This document shows, one piece after another, positions 26,992 through 37,303 of a DNA stretch of 64,000 nucleotides. The stretch covers positions 124,001-188,000 of the forward strand of contig NZ_SDDZ01000003.1 in NCBI RefSeq assembly GCF_004115975.1. Reading direction: 5' to 3'. The position numbers and the translations under genes were made by a program. The DNA is from Gelidibacter gilvus. GTDB lineage: Bacteria; Bacteroidota; Bacteroidia; Flavobacteriales; Flavobacteriaceae. Below the pieces are notes generated by a model. The model was not told the origin of the DNA and did no database searches. It saw only the letters and a program-made list of their open reading frames with translations. Within the stretch, counting starts at the first letter, position 1. Each line of letters begins with the position of its first letter.

Positions 26992-27056
26992 CATTTTCAA
27001 ATAAAAAACAAAATTAAGGTTTTTAAAACCAATGTTTTGAAACAATCCTACAAATA

Positions 27057-28964
27057 ATGCTCAACGTACACAATCTTTCTATTTCTTTTCAGGGAGAATA
27101 CCTTTTTGAAGACCTCACCTTTATGCTCGGTGCTGGCGACAGAATCGGTCTCATCGGCAAAAATGGAGCGGGAAAATCGACCATGCTCAAGATCCTTTCT
27201 AAAGAAATGGAACCAGACACGGGGCAAATTGCCGCCGACAAAAATTTGAGCTTTGGCTTTTTGAAACAGGATATTGATTTTGTTTTAGGCAGGACCGTAC
27301 TTGAAGAGGCCTATGAGGCATTCAAGGAAATAAAGGAATTGGAGACTAAGATTGATCATATCAACCATCAATTAGTGGAGCGCACAGATTATGAAAGTGA
27401 TATTTATCATCAACTGATGGTAGATGTAAGCGATATCCAGCACCAATACGAAATTATCGGAGGGTATAACTATCAAGGAGAAACTGAAAAAATTCTTCAA
27501 GGTTTGGGTTTTAAACGTGAGGATTTTAATAAACTTACGGATACTTTCTCGGGTGGATGGCGTATGCGTATTGAACTTGCCAAATTACTACTTCAAAACA
27601 ATGACATCCTGCTTTTGGATGAGCCTACCAACCACTTGGATATTGAATCGATTATTTGGCTAGAAAGTTTTTTAAAGAATTATGTTGGTGCGGTAGTGAT
27701 TGTATCGCATGACAAGATGTTCTTGGATAATGTGACCAATCGTACCATTGAAATTTCACTTGGAAGAATTTATGATTATAAAAAACCATACTCTCAATAT
27801 TTAGTGCTTCGGAATGAACTGAAGACACAGCAATTGGCATCGCAAAAAAATCAGCAAAAACAAATCGAGCAGACTGAAAAACTGATCGAAAAGTTTAGAG
27901 CGAAGGCTTCCAAAGCAACCATGGCGCAATCGCTCATTAAAAAATTGGATCGTATGGATCGGATTGAGGTGGATGAAGATGATAATAGCGTGATGACTCT
28001 TAATTTTCCCGTATCTGTCATTCCAGGAAAAGTTGTGGTTGAAGCACATCAAATTTCAAAAAAATACGGCGATTTACAAGTACTTAAAAATATTGATCTA
28101 AATGTGGAACGCGAAAGCAAGATTGCTTTTGTCGGTCAGAACGGTCAAGGAAAATCCACTTTAGCTAAAATTATAGTTGGAGAATTGAAACATGAAGGCC
28201 ATTTAAAACTCGGTCATAATGTGCAAATCGGTTATTTTGCCCAAAATCAAGCCGAATATTTGGATGGGAGCAAAACAGTTTTGGACACCATGATTGATGC
28301 TGCCAATGAAAAGAACAGGAGCAAAGTGCGTGATATTTTGGGGTCTTTTCTTTTTAGAGGTGAAGAGGCCGAGAAATACGTACGAGTGCTTTCTGGAGGG
28401 GAACGGAATCGATTGGCTTTGGCGAAATTATTATTGCAGCCTTTTAATGTGTTGGTAATGGATGAGCCTACCAACCACTTGGATATAAAATCTAAGAATG
28501 TATTGAAGGAAGCGTTGAAAAGATTTGAAGGCACTTTGATTTTGGTGTCGCATGATAGAGATTTTCTACAAGGCTTAACAAAAAGTGTGTACGAGTTTAA
28601 AGATCAAAAAATTAAGGAGTATTTAGGTGATATTGATTTTTATTTGGACCAGCGGAATGTTGAAAATTTAAGAGAGGTCGAAAAACGCGATGTAGTTAAA
28701 GTTGAACCTAAAGAAACCAATAAACAGACCTATGAAGATCAAAAGAAATTAAAATCTTTGAATAATAGGTTAAGCAACGTAGAAGCCAAGATAAGCCAGC
28801 ACGAAAAGGACATTAAAACGATGGACGCTGCATTAGCCGCTAATTATGATAAAACGGTTGCAGATCCTAAGTTTTTTGAACAATACGAAATGAAAAAGAA
28901 AAAGCTTTCAAAGTTAATGGCAGAGTGGGAGTCTGTACACGAAGAGCTTGAGCATATAAATTAG
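27057..28964 (+). CDS. ABC-F family ATPase (translation factor type)
   Basis: A 635-residue soluble protein with two ABC domains and no membrane segments. Domain 1: Walker A GKNGAGKST (36-44), signature FSGGWRMR (about 183) and Walker B LLLDEPTNHLD. Domain 2: Walker A GQNGQGKST (about 358-366), signature LSGGERNR and Walker B LVMDEPTNHLD. A charged linker joins them and a C-terminal coiled coil (about 560-632) follows, as in Uup-type ABC-F proteins. These act on stalled or special ribosomes. A resistance role cannot be judged from sequence alone. Confidence 0.95.
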   Translation: MLNVHNLSISFQGEYLFEDLTFMLGAGDRIGLIGKNGAGKSTMLKILSKEMEPDTGQIAADKNLSFGFLKQDIDFVLGRTVLEEAYEAFKEIKELETKIDHINHQLVERTDYESDIYHQLMVDVSDIQHQYEIIGGYNYQGETEKILQGLGFKREDFNKLTDTFSGGWRMRIELAKLLLQNNDILLLDEPTNHLDIESIIWLESFLKNYVGAVVIVSHDKMFLDNVTNRTIEISLGRIYDYKKPYSQYLVLRNELKTQQLASQKNQQKQIEQTEKLIEKFRAKASKATMAQSLIKKLDRMDRIEVDEDDNSVMTLNFPVSVIPGKVVVEAHQISKKYGDLQVLKNIDLNVERESKIAFVGQNGQGKSTLAKIIVGELKHEGHLKLGHNVQIGYFAQNQAEYLDGSKTVLDTMIDAANEKNRSKVRDILGSFLFRGEEAEKYVRVLSGGERNRLALAKLLLQPFNVLVMDEPTNHLDIKSKNVLKEALKRFEGTLILVSHDRDFLQGLTKSVYEFKDQKIKEYLGDIDFYLDQRNVENLREVEKRDVVKVEPKETNKQTYEDQKKLKSLNNRLSNVEAKISQHEKDIKTMDAALAANYDKTVADPKFFEQYEMKKKKLSKLMAEWESVHEELEHIN

Positions 28965-28971
28965 GAGCATT

Positions 28972-29154
28972 ATGGAAGAACATTTTTTTCAATGTCCTCA
29001 TTGTTGGGAAGATATTTCAATGCTTATTGATTATTCTGTCCCACATCAAAGTTATGTAGAAGACTGTGAAGTCTGCTGCAATCCTATTCAAATAACTGTG
29101 TCTATTTCTGAAGGTGAACTTGAAAGTTTCCATGCTGAAAGTATTGAGCAGTAA
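28972..29154 (+). CDS. CPXCG-motif small zinc-binding protein
   Basis: A 60-residue protein with paired cysteines: CPHC (8-11) and CEVC (37-40) plus an adjacent Cys. This is the CPXCG family layout with the first motif reading CPHCW. It starts seven bases after the ABC-F stop, so it is very likely cotranscribed. Members probably bind one zinc ion; their role is unknown. Confidence 0.88.
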   Translation: MEEHFFQCPHCWEDISMLIDYSVPHQSYVEDCEVCCNPIQITVSISEGELESFHAESIEQ

Positions 29155-29242
29155 CTCTTTTATCTTATCTCAACTTCTTACTGTTTAAAAATATCCGTTT
29201 ACCAATGTAAAAGCGATTCGTAATTGTCTTATTTTTAGGGAT

Positions 29243-30517
29243 ATGCAAGAGACTTTCCTACATTACGTGTGGCAATTTAAGAAATTTGACACCTCCAACT
29301 TAAAAACAACGGCGGGTGAAGCTATTGCTTTGCATAACAATGGACATCCAAATTTAAATAGCGGTCCGGATTTTTTTAATGCTCAACTTGAAATAGATGG
29401 ACAATTATGGGCTGGAAACGTTGAAATCCACATAAAGTCGAGTGATTGGTACGTCCATAACCATGAAGTGGATTGTGCGTATGACAATGTCATTCTGCAT
29501 GTTGTGTATGAACATGACACGGATATCTTCAGAAAGGACAATTCCATAATTCCTACCTTACAATTAAAGCATTTAATCCACGCCAATGTATTCAAGATTT
29601 ATCAAAGACTGTTGATGTCACCTCACAAATGGATCAATTGCGAAATGGACTTTGCTGAAGTTGATGATTTTGTGATCTCCAATTGGTTAGAACGCTTGTA
29701 TATTGAACGGCTTGAGAGAAAATCAAGTACCATTGAAGTCTTGTTAGAGTCATCAAAAAATGATTGGGAAGGGATTTTATTTAAACTTTTGGCTAAAAAC
29801 TTCGGATTAAAAGTGAACGGGGATGCGTTTTTCAGTATGGCTAATTCTTTCGATTTTTCAGTGGTCAGAAAAATGCAATCACAACCACTTCAATTGGAAG
29901 CTTTGTTTTTTGGTCAATCAGGATTATTGGATGCACCTATCGAAAATGGATATTTTCAAAACCTATCTAAAGAATACCAATTTATAAGGCAGAAATTTAA
30001 TTTGTCAAACGATGAAGTCATTCCACTTCAGTTTTTTAGATTACGGCCACCAAATTTTCCTACCATAAGATTGTCGCAATTGGCAATGCTTTATCACGAG
30101 CATGCTAATTTGTTTACAAAATTAATGGCTGCAGATACTATCGAAGATTTGTATGATTTGTTTGAAGTTGGCACTTCTGAGTTTTGGAAAACCCATTTCA
30201 CTTTTGAAAAATCATCTCGAGATTCAAATAAATCGTTGACCAAAAGCTTCATTGATTTGTTGTTGATCAATACCGTCCTTCCGTTAAGGTTTTGTTATTT
30301 GCAACATCAAGGTAAACCAGCCTCGGAATCTTGTCTTTTGATGGCGCAAAAAATTGCTTCTGAACAAAATGCCATCATCAAAGCTTTCAACACGCTAAAG
30401 CCTATTTCAGATTCTGCTTTGACATCTCAGGCCCTGATTCAGCTTAAAACAGAATATTGTGACAAGAATAGATGCATGGCTTGTGCTATTGGAAATTCGC
30501 TTTTAGCGAGACAGTAA
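29243..30517 (+). CDS. DUF2851 family protein
   Basis: A 424-residue soluble protein with the family's opening segments: ETFLHYVWQFKKFD, NSGPDFFNAQLEIDGQLWAGNVEIH and CAYDNVILHVVYEHD. The end carries a Cys cluster (CDKNRCMACAIG). The Asp/Glu/His distribution in the first 120 residues resembles a nuclease-like fold, but that is only an impression. Function is unknown. The cluster of a potential -7 box close to its ATG suggests a short leader. Confidence 0.88.
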   Translation: MQETFLHYVWQFKKFDTSNLKTTAGEAIALHNNGHPNLNSGPDFFNAQLEIDGQLWAGNVEIHIKSSDWYVHNHEVDCAYDNVILHVVYEHDTDIFRKDNSIIPTLQLKHLIHANVFKIYQRLLMSPHKWINCEMDFAEVDDFVISNWLERLYIERLERKSSTIEVLLESSKNDWEGILFKLLAKNFGLKVNGDAFFSMANSFDFSVVRKMQSQPLQLEALFFGQSGLLDAPIENGYFQNLSKEYQFIRQKFNLSNDEVIPLQFFRLRPPNFPTIRLSQLAMLYHEHANLFTKLMAADTIEDLYDLFEVGTSEFWKTHFTFEKSSRDSNKSLTKSFIDLLLINTVLPLRFCYLQHQGKPASESCLLMAQKIASEQNAIIKAFNTLKPISDSALTSQALIQLKTEYCDKNRCMACAIGNSLLARQ

Positions 30518-30553
30518 CTGGTTTTATTTAATAAATAATGAGTATTTTGCAAT

Positions 30554-30781
30554 ATGAATATATTTTATAGATCCTTATTGTATTTTCAAAAACGGGGTTA
30601 CTACGTATGTCAGCGTATTGCAGACCGATTGGGGATTAGAGCCAAAGTAGTCAGGACATCATTTATGTACCTCACCTTCGTAACGCTTGGTTTTGGATTT
30701 GCCTTGTATTTGTTTATTGCATTCTGGATGCGTATCAAAGATTTAATCTACACAAAGCGTTCCTCTGTCTTTGACTTATAA
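30554..30781 (+). CDS. PspC-domain small membrane protein
   Basis: A 75-residue protein. The first half (QKRGYYVCQRIADRLGIRAKVVRTSF) matches the cytosolic part of PspC, and one or two hydrophobic segments follow (about 37-60, YLTFVTLGFGFALYLFIAFWM). PspC-like proteins sense envelope stress in other bacteria; here no psp partners are visible. It lies 36 bases after the DUF2851 gene. Confidence 0.8.
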   Translation: MNIFYRSLLYFQKRGYYVCQRIADRLGIRAKVVRTSFMYLTFVTLGFGFALYLFIAFWMRIKDLIYTKRSSVFDL

Positions 30782-31039
30782 TATGAGTTATAGGTTTTCT
30801 CATAACCATCTATACATCGATATAATTTCATGCTACCGTTAGTTTGATGCACAAATTTAATTCCTATTATATATCGTAACCGCCTAATTATAAAACCGCT
30901 AAATTTAAATATCCATTTTAATTTTTAACATCGATTGTTCTGTTTTTCATTTTAACAACCAAATCTTTAAAAAATCATTTTTTTTTAGCATCTTGTGGTG
31001 TTTTTTAACCAATTATTAATAACTAACTAAAATCCACCT

Positions 31040-33112
31040 ATGAAGAAGTATCTTCTTTCCCTATTTAGTACATTATTACCAATTTTAATTTTCGCTCAAG
31101 ATTTTGATATTAAAGGAGAAGCATTTAATCCTTCAGACAAAATAAATGACGGGGTTATTAAAATCACCGCATCAGGTGGTGTCCCACCATACACTTACAG
31201 ATGGAGCAATCAAAGTACACCTTTAAGTTCCAGTGAGGCTGTCGGTTTGACTGAGGGAGTGCCGTATACCGAGATCATTACGGATGCGGTTGGAGATACA
31301 AAAACCGTGGTACATACGGTAAAAACCCAAGCAATTACAGAAGTATTTAATGGAACAATGACCCCTGCAGTGGCCGCTTTAGGCGCTATTTTATTTTGGG
31401 ATCCATTTGCGACAATAGGAGTATATGATCCTGTTGTATATGCTGATGTTAAACAAATAGGTGTTCCAGATTGGACAAATGAGATAGAGAACAAATATAT
31501 CCTTAAGGAATGGCTTCAGCCAGAAGGTGCTCGAGTGACCAAAGATGATCCCGTTGCAATTATAACAGACAATCAGGGAAAGGAGATTACCATACTCGCA
31601 TCCGCTCGGGGTGAACTGAAACATCTTACTGCTGCAGGGGAAACCATTTATAATTCTGAAAATAAAAAACATATCATTGAGCAAGGCGCTCACTTTTTTG
31701 GTCAAATTGTATATGACAAACCGTTGGTTTTAACGCATCCAAACGGCGATCCATTGACAAAACCGATCCCATTCATTGTGATATGGTTGGTTTTGGGAGC
31801 TTTGTTTTTTACTTTGAGAATGGGCTTTATAAATTTCAGGGGCTTTAGACACGCCATTGATTTAGCTCGTGGAAAATATGATGATCCTGATGCACCTGGT
31901 CAAGTAACTCATTTCCAAGCCTTGGCTACAGCAGTTTCTGGCACCGTTGGCTTGGGGAATATTGCAGGCGTTGCGGTAGCAATTTCATTAGGTGGTGCAG
32001 GAGCAACATTTTGGATGATTGTTTGCGGAATTTTGGGGATGTCCACAAAATTTGTAGAATGTACTTTAGGTGTAAAATATAGAGATATTTTACCAGATGG
32101 CCGTGTGTTTGGTGGTCCCATGAATTATTTGCGCTATGGACTTGAAAAAAGACAAATGAAAGGTTTGGGTAAAGTTCTGGCCGGCTTATTTGCAGTCTTA
32201 GCTGTTGGTGCCTCTTTTGGAGGTGGAAATATGTTTCAGGCCAACCAATCTTTTGAACAGTTAGCTGGTCAATTTCCAGTGTTGGTAGGTCACGGATTTT
32301 GGTTTGGAATCGTTACAGCGGTATTGGTTGGGGTAGTTATTATAGGTGGTATCAGTAGTATTGCTAAAGTTACAGGAAAGGTAGTGCCAATAATGGCTTC
32401 CATATATATTGTTGCAGCATTGGCAGTGATTATCATGAACATCCAAAACGTAGGGCCTGCATTCGCTGCCATCTATGATGGTGCATTTAGCCCTTCGGCT
32501 TTAAAAGGTGGTGTCATAGGTGTTTTGGTGATTGGTTTCCAACGTGCAGCATTCTCAAATGAGGCTGGTGTAGGTTCTGCAGCGATTGCACATAGTACCG
32601 CAAAAACAAATAATCCTCCATCAGAAGGTTTTGTGGCTTTATTGGAGCCATTTATTGACACGGTTGTAGTTTGTACATTAACGGCATTGGTATTGATTTT
32701 TACAGGAATGCACGAGGTAGAAGGAATGGCAGGTGCACAATTAACGTCAGATGCTTTTGGTAGTCAAATCTCTTGGTTCCCTTATGTATTGGCATTGGCT
32801 GTTTTCTTATTTGCATTCTCAACCATGATTTCTTGGTCTTATTACGGGATGAGAGCTTGGACATACTTATTTGGAAAAAGCAAAAAAATTGAGTTCATCT
32901 ATAAAATGTTATTCTTGGTTTTTGTGGTGATAGGTGCTTCAGTCAGTTTAGGTGCTGTTCTGGATTTCTCTGATATGATGATTCTTGCGATGTCTTTCCC
33001 TAATATAATCGGATTGTACATTATGTCAAAAGAGGTCAAAATTGACCTGGATTCTTACGTTAAAAAACTAAAGGCTAATCTACTTTATAAAAAGCAGGAG
33101 CCTCATAAATAA
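31040..33112 (+). CDS. Alanine/glycine:cation symporter (AGCS) with extended N-terminal domains
   Basis: A 690-residue protein. From about residue 242 it is a typical AGCS sodium:amino-acid symporter with [35 protein letters not shown] and [14 protein letters not shown]. Ahead of this lies an unusual 240-residue extension: a signal peptide (1-19, FAQ), a SprB/PKD-like repeat (about 30-95, [13 protein letters not shown]), a membrane segment (about 106-121) and a lipoyl/biotinyl-like domain (about 138-215, [24 protein letters not shown]) whose usual Lys in TDK reads TDN. It probably imports alanine or glycine; the extension may sense or bind something. Confidence 0.88.
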   Translation: MKKYLLSLFSTLLPILIFAQDFDIKGEAFNPSDKINDGVIKITASGGVPPYTYRWSNQSTPLSSSEAVGLTEGVPYTEIITDAVGDTKTVVHTVKTQAITEVFNGTMTPAVAALGAILFWDPFATIGVYDPVVYADVKQIGVPDWTNEIENKYILKEWLQPEGARVTKDDPVAIITDNQGKEITILASARGELKHLTAAGETIYNSENKKHIIEQGAHFFGQIVYDKPLVLTHPNGDPLTKPIPFIVIWLVLGALFFTLRMGFINFRGFRHAIDLARGKYDDPDAPGQVTHFQALATAVSGTVGLGNIAGVAVAISLGGAGATFWMIVCGILGMSTKFVECTLGVKYRDILPDGRVFGGPMNYLRYGLEKRQMKGLGKVLAGLFAVLAVGASFGGGNMFQANQSFEQLAGQFPVLVGHGFWFGIVTAVLVGVVIIGGISSIAKVTGKVVPIMASIYIVAALAVIIMNIQNVGPAFAAIYDGAFSPSALKGGVIGVLVIGFQRAAFSNEAGVGSAAIAHSTAKTNNPPSEGFVALLEPFIDTVVVCTLTALVLIFTGMHEVEGMAGAQLTSDAFGSQISWFPYVLALAVFLFAFSTMISWSYYGMRAWTYLFGKSKKIEFIYKMLFLVFVVIGASVSLGAVLDFSDMMILAMSFPNIIGLYIMSKEVKIDLDSYVKKLKANLLYKKQEPHK

Positions 33113-33121
33113 AAAAACATC

Positions 33122-34015
33122 ATGGCATATAAATCCCATTTCAAGTTTTCTAACAGTCAACGGAATGGGATTTTTTTATTGGCTATTCTCATCGTTGTTT
33201 TTCAATGCATTTATGCCTTTGTAGATTTTTCTTCGGAAAGCGCACAGCCAGATACAAAAACGTTGGATAGATTCAGACAACAAGTTGATTCACTAAAAAG
33301 AGTAGAGATAGATAAGAACAAACCAAAAGTATTTCCATTCAATCCAAATTACATCACAGATTTCAAAGGCTACACTCTTGGAATGTCCACAGTGGAAATA
33401 GACCGATTATTGGAATTCAGAAAAAAAGACCAATGGATCAATTCTGCCAAACAATTTCAGGAGGTAACCAAAGTTTCAGATTCTTTGCTGGATGCACTTT
33501 CGCAATTATTTCAATTTCCCGAATGGGTTACGGATCCAAAACCCAAAGCTAATTGGGTGGATTACTCCAAACATCCAAATCAAAAAGGATATGGTTCAAA
33601 AACTTATGAGCAAAAAATCGATTTGAATAAAGCTTCAGCCCAAGAATTGCAAAAAGTGAACGGCGTTGGCGAAAAGCTATCGGGAAATATTGTCAAATAT
33701 CGAAATAAGTTTAAGGGTGGTTTCATCTCAGAAATCCAACTTCAGGATATTTACGGATTGACGCCAGAAGTGATAGAGCGTATCACTAATGATTTTGCAG
33801 TAAAAACACCCAGATTGGTGGAGAAGATAAGTCTCAACAGCGCTACAAAAGACCAGTTGGTCACTATTCAGCATATTGATTATGAGATTGCGCATTATAT
33901 TATTGAGCAAAGAACTCTTCGAGATGGCTTCAATTCTTTCGATGAGCTATTAAAAGTTAAAAAGTTTCCAATCCAAAAATTCGAGATAATTAAGTTATAT
34001 TTGACCCTGAATTAA
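33122..34015 (+). CDS. Helix-hairpin-helix protein (ComEA-like)
   Basis: A 297-residue protein with one N-terminal membrane helix (about 15-36) and repeated HhH units. The clearest is IDLNKASAQELQKVNGVGEKLSGNIVKYR (about 163-191); others begin FNPNYIT near residue 70 and ISLNSATKDQLVTI near residue 236. HhH proteins bind DNA without sequence preference; ComEA acts in DNA uptake. Nine bases separate it from the symporter gene and 16 from the acyl-CoA dehydrogenase, so the three may be cotranscribed. Confidence 0.85.
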   Translation: MAYKSHFKFSNSQRNGIFLLAILIVVFQCIYAFVDFSSESAQPDTKTLDRFRQQVDSLKRVEIDKNKPKVFPFNPNYITDFKGYTLGMSTVEIDRLLEFRKKDQWINSAKQFQEVTKVSDSLLDALSQLFQFPEWVTDPKPKANWVDYSKHPNQKGYGSKTYEQKIDLNKASAQELQKVNGVGEKLSGNIVKYRNKFKGGFISEIQLQDIYGLTPEVIERITNDFAVKTPRLVEKISLNSATKDQLVTIQHIDYEIAHYIIEQRTLRDGFNSFDELLKVKKFPIQKFEIIKLYLTLN

Positions 34016-34031
34016 TTGAAAAATATAATAT

Positions 34032-35198
34032 ATGAACAGCATGTACTTCACAGAAGAACATCAACTTTTTAGACAAAGTTTACAGGATTTTTTAAAGAAA
34101 GAAGTCGTTCCCCATATTGATAAATGGGAAAAAACAGGAACCATTGAACGCTTTATATGGAAAAAATTTGGCGACATGGGCTTTTTCGGTATTAATTATC
34201 CTGAAGCTTATGGCGGAATGGATCTCGATTTATTTTATACCGTTATTTTTCTTGAAGAATTACAGAAAATTAATTCTGGTGGCTTTGCAGCTGCCATGTG
34301 GGCACACGCTTATCTTGCCATGACGCATCTCAACAAAGAAGGCAGTCATGAAATAAAAGAAAAATATTTAGCGCCAAGTATTACAGGAGATAAAATTGGC
34401 TGTCTGTGTATTACTGAACCTTTTGGTGGAAGTGATGTTGCAGGTATGCGTACCACTGCTGAAAAGAAAGGCGATACCTATGTGATTAATGGTTCTAAAA
34501 CCTTCATTACAAATGGTATCTATAGCGATTATTTAGTTGTCGCTGCCAAAACTGATCCTGAGGCGGGGCATAACGGCATGAGTATTTTTGTTATGGATAG
34601 AGATACTCCCGGAATCTCAGCAACCAAACTTGATAAATTAGGTTGGAGAGCGTCAGACACTGGAGAGATTGCTTTTGATAATGTCATCATTCCTGCCGAT
34701 CAACTTATGGGAGAAGAGGGCAAAGGATTTCCATACATCATGCAACATTTCGCTTTAGAAAGGTTGATTATGGGTATCAACTCTCACGCTAGGGCAGAAT
34801 TTGCCCTTGAGTACGCCATTCAATATATGTCTGAGCGCACCGCTTTTGGTAAAACGATAGATAAATTTCAAGCTTTACGCCATAAGGTCGCTGATTTTTA
34901 TACCGACATGGAAATATGTAAAGAATTTAATTATTCTGTAGCCTATCGTTTGAACAAAGGAGAATATGTGGTCAAAGAAGCCACCATGTCCAAATTACAT
35001 TCCACTAAAATGGCCGATGAGGTTATTTATGGCTGTCTCCAGTTTTTAGGTGGATATGGATATATGGAAGATTATCCAATGGCACGTTTGCTACGGGATA
35101 GTAGATTAGGTCCCATCGGAGGAGGTACTTCTGAGATTTTGAGAGAAATCATCGCCAAAATGGTGATCGATAAGAAGGATTATAAACCAGCGACGTAA
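34032..35198 (+). CDS. Acyl-CoA dehydrogenase family protein
   Basis: A 388-residue flavoprotein with the N-terminal helical domain, the FAD/substrate strand region (CLCITEPFGGSDVAGMRTTAEK, SKTFITNG) and the C-terminal helical domain (ERTAFGKTIDKFQALRHKVAD, LGGYGYMEDYPMARLLRDSR). The motif near the end reads GGGTSEILRE; the Glu of the YEGT-type enzymes is Gly here, as in long-chain/isovaleryl types that take the base from another helix. It oxidises an acyl-CoA in fatty-acid or branched amino-acid breakdown. Its last 38 bases form the first unit of an 86-bp tandem array. Confidence 0.95.
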   Translation: MNSMYFTEEHQLFRQSLQDFLKKEVVPHIDKWEKTGTIERFIWKKFGDMGFFGINYPEAYGGMDLDLFYTVIFLEELQKINSGGFAAAMWAHAYLAMTHLNKEGSHEIKEKYLAPSITGDKIGCLCITEPFGGSDVAGMRTTAEKKGDTYVINGSKTFITNGIYSDYLVVAAKTDPEAGHNGMSIFVMDRDTPGISATKLDKLGWRASDTGEIAFDNVIIPADQLMGEEGKGFPYIMQHFALERLIMGINSHARAEFALEYAIQYMSERTAFGKTIDKFQALRHKVADFYTDMEICKEFNYSVAYRLNKGEYVVKEATMSKLHSTKMADEVIYGCLQFLGGYGYMEDYPMARLLRDSRLGPIGGGTSEILREIIAKMVIDKKDYKPAT

Positions 35199-35600
35199 GT
35201 ATTTTGATCATCATTTTGGCGAAAATTCATTCCAATGGCGCTAAAATGGTGATCGATAAGAAGGATTATAAACCAGCGACGTAAGTATTTTGATCATCAT
35301 TTTGGCGAAAATTCATTCCAATGGCGCTAAAATGGTGATTGATAAGAAGGATTATAAACCAGCGACGTAAGTATTTTGATCATCATTTTGGCGAAAATTC
35401 ACCCCAATTATGCCAAAATGGTGATTGATAAAAAGGATTATAAACCAGCGACGTAAGTATTTTGATCATCATTTTGGCGAAAATTCATTCCAATGGCGCT
35501 AAAATGGTAATTGATAAAAATGCTATAAACTGGCAACGTAAGTATTTTGATCACCATTTTGGTGAGAATTTGACCCAATTGTACTAAATTGGTGATTGTT
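35157..35600 (+). repeat. 86-bp tandem repeat array grown from the end of the acyl-CoA dehydrogenase gene
   Basis: The anchor TGGTGAT (or TGGTAAT) recurs at 35161, 35247, 35333, 35419, 35505 and 35590, i.e. four periods of exactly 86 and one of 85. The first unit contains the last 12 codons and stop of the upstream gene; later units repeat that segment outside the reading frame, with divergence growing with distance. Each unit holds an inverted repeat, for example 35206-35221 pairing with 35239-35254 around a 17-base loop. In the fourth unit GGC pairs with GCC where others use a G-T pair. No spacers, no cas genes. Confidence 0.92.
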
Positions 35601-35726
35601 AACAAACTTTTAAAAACCTGTGATCTAATAAATTTGCTCATTGTTTTAGCTAAAAACCCCAAATTGGCTTTAATCATGATTTAAAAATAGTGTAAATCTG
35701 ATATCTAACTAATCTACATCCTGAAC
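35601..35726. other. Spacer downstream of the 86-bp array
   Basis: Together with the array this makes a 528-base stretch without a gene (35199-35726). The last 126 bases are AT-rich and show no clear hairpin or promoter consensus. Confidence 0.6.
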
Positions 35727-37151
35727 ATGAAAGTCAATTATTTCAAATACCTACTGACGTTATCAATTTGCTTTTTTTCTTTTTCAGTCTTTTCTCAAAA
35801 GGAAGTCAAAAATAAAATTTCTGATTTTGGCACCTTGATGCCCATCGAGAGTGCCAGCATTTATGTCCAAAACACAACCATCGGAACCGTAAGTAATGCC
35901 GATGGAAAATTTGTGTTGTTAGTTCCTAATCAATTCGAAAACGACACTTTAGTTATTTCGTCCATCGGATATAAAAGTTTCAAAACTCCCGTAAATGAGT
36001 TTGATAATACTCAAGAAATTTACTTGGAAGAGGATATAGCTTCTTTAGACGAAATAGTATTAATAGCAGAAAACAGACCAAAAACGGCGAATGATATCGT
36101 ACTGAAGGCTCTTGAAAGATTGCCAGTAAATATGCCTGAAACGCCTTATCTTCAAAAAGGGTTTTTACGTCATAAAGAACGTAACCGACGAGAATTTAAA
36201 TGGCTCATTGAAAGTGCGATTACTGTTTATGACTCCAGTTATATGTCATCTGCGGCATCCAATCTTAAGATAAATGTAGATCAAGTAAGAAAAAGTTATG
36301 ATTTACGTGATGTAGACAGCTTGCTCACCTACACGGCATATCTTAAAGAAAAAGCCAATAGAGGAAACCTCATGGCAAGAAATTTAAGAAGGGATACTAT
36401 AAAAACTTCTAATTTGGTAAAAGCAATTAAATGGAACGATACCAGAATCAATGGGCTTCAAAATCTTTTTGAAAGCAAATTGAATATTTTAAGAAACGCT
36501 AATAACAATCGTGCTTTGTTTGGAGAAGATGTTTTGGACAGACACCAATTTAGGTTAGATACCATTTTAGTTGATGATGATAGAAAGATTTATAAAATTG
36601 AGATTTCAGAAAGTCATAAGTATGTAAATCTTGAAACCAAAGGGATTTATAATGATGGTTATCACGCGAAAGGTTGGCTGTATATTTATTATGACAATTA
36701 TGCTATCAAAAAATTGGAGTACGAATTAATTGCTGCGTCAGATGCTCAAAAGAGCAGAAGTAAAACGCTTTTCGATACGAAAATCAACCATAAGTTAATA
36801 ATGACCTTTAGGGAATATCAGGATAAGATGTATCCTAACTATCTGTATTATGAAACTCCAAAATTGGTGAATGTTGGTTATAAGCCAACCAAGCCAGGGG
36901 AAGTGAATGCTCCGGATGCCAATACTGACGAGCGCTTTTACTATACGGTCCAGGAATTGTTGTTCACTGAGATCATTCTTGATCCAGAACAAATTGAAAT
37001 GGCTCTTAGACAACCTTGGGACCCGGATATTTTCGCCGTAAAGCCTTATAATAAGGACTTCTGGAGAAACTATAATACCTTGTTGGAAAGTGAGGAAGAT
37101 GAAAAGTTGATTCAGGATCTTACCAAGCGATCTTCTTTATATAAGGACTAA
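35727..37151 (+). CDS. Exported carboxypeptidase-D-like regulatory domain protein
   Basis: A 474-residue secreted or outer-membrane protein. A signal peptide (1-23, VFSQ) precedes a CarboxypepD_reg-like domain (about 28-108: PIESASIYVQNTTIGTVSNADGKF, ISSIGYKSF), then a DUF5686-like or unassigned region of mixed alpha/beta sequence to the end. There is no barrel-closing C-terminal Phe motif and no type IX secretion C-terminal domain. The family is common in Bacteroidota outer membranes. Function is unknown. Confidence 0.83.
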   Translation: MKVNYFKYLLTLSICFFSFSVFSQKEVKNKISDFGTLMPIESASIYVQNTTIGTVSNADGKFVLLVPNQFENDTLVISSIGYKSFKTPVNEFDNTQEIYLEEDIASLDEIVLIAENRPKTANDIVLKALERLPVNMPETPYLQKGFLRHKERNRREFKWLIESAITVYDSSYMSSAASNLKINVDQVRKSYDLRDVDSLLTYTAYLKEKANRGNLMARNLRRDTIKTSNLVKAIKWNDTRINGLQNLFESKLNILRNANNNRALFGEDVLDRHQFRLDTILVDDDRKIYKIEISESHKYVNLETKGIYNDGYHAKGWLYIYYDNYAIKKLEYELIAASDAQKSRSKTLFDTKINHKLIMTFREYQDKMYPNYLYYETPKLVNVGYKPTKPGEVNAPDANTDERFYYTVQELLFTEIILDPEQIEMALRQPWDPDIFAVKPYNKDFWRNYNTLLESEEDEKLIQDLTKRSSLYKD

Positions 37152-37235
37152 CTTAAAAATGTAAGTACTTTTTTCACTTTGGTTTAGTGGTTTTAGAGCT
37201 GTTAAATTTCCAATTAATTATTTTTATAATTTTAA

Positions 37236-37265
37236 TTGTAAATTATAATATACTTTTTATATTTG
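37236..37265 (+). promoter_or_regulatory. Bacteroidota-type promoter of rpsU
   Basis: TTG at 37236-37238 and a perfect -7 box TATATTTG at 37258-37265 are 19 bases apart. The start codon follows at 37304, leaving a leader of about 34 bases with an AGAGAGGAGG-like purine stretch. Confidence 0.75.
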
Positions 37266-37303
37266 CAGCCTGAAAATTCTAAAAGAGAGGAGGTCAAGAC
37301 ACT

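Noticed and set aside
35157-35600. CRISPR array
   Set aside because: The period is an even 86 bases with no unique spacers between short repeats, the first unit is part of a coding gene, and no cas genes are near.
35438-35677. 79-codon minus-strand frame in the tandem repeats
   Set aside because: It arises from the repeat sequence itself and has no family features.
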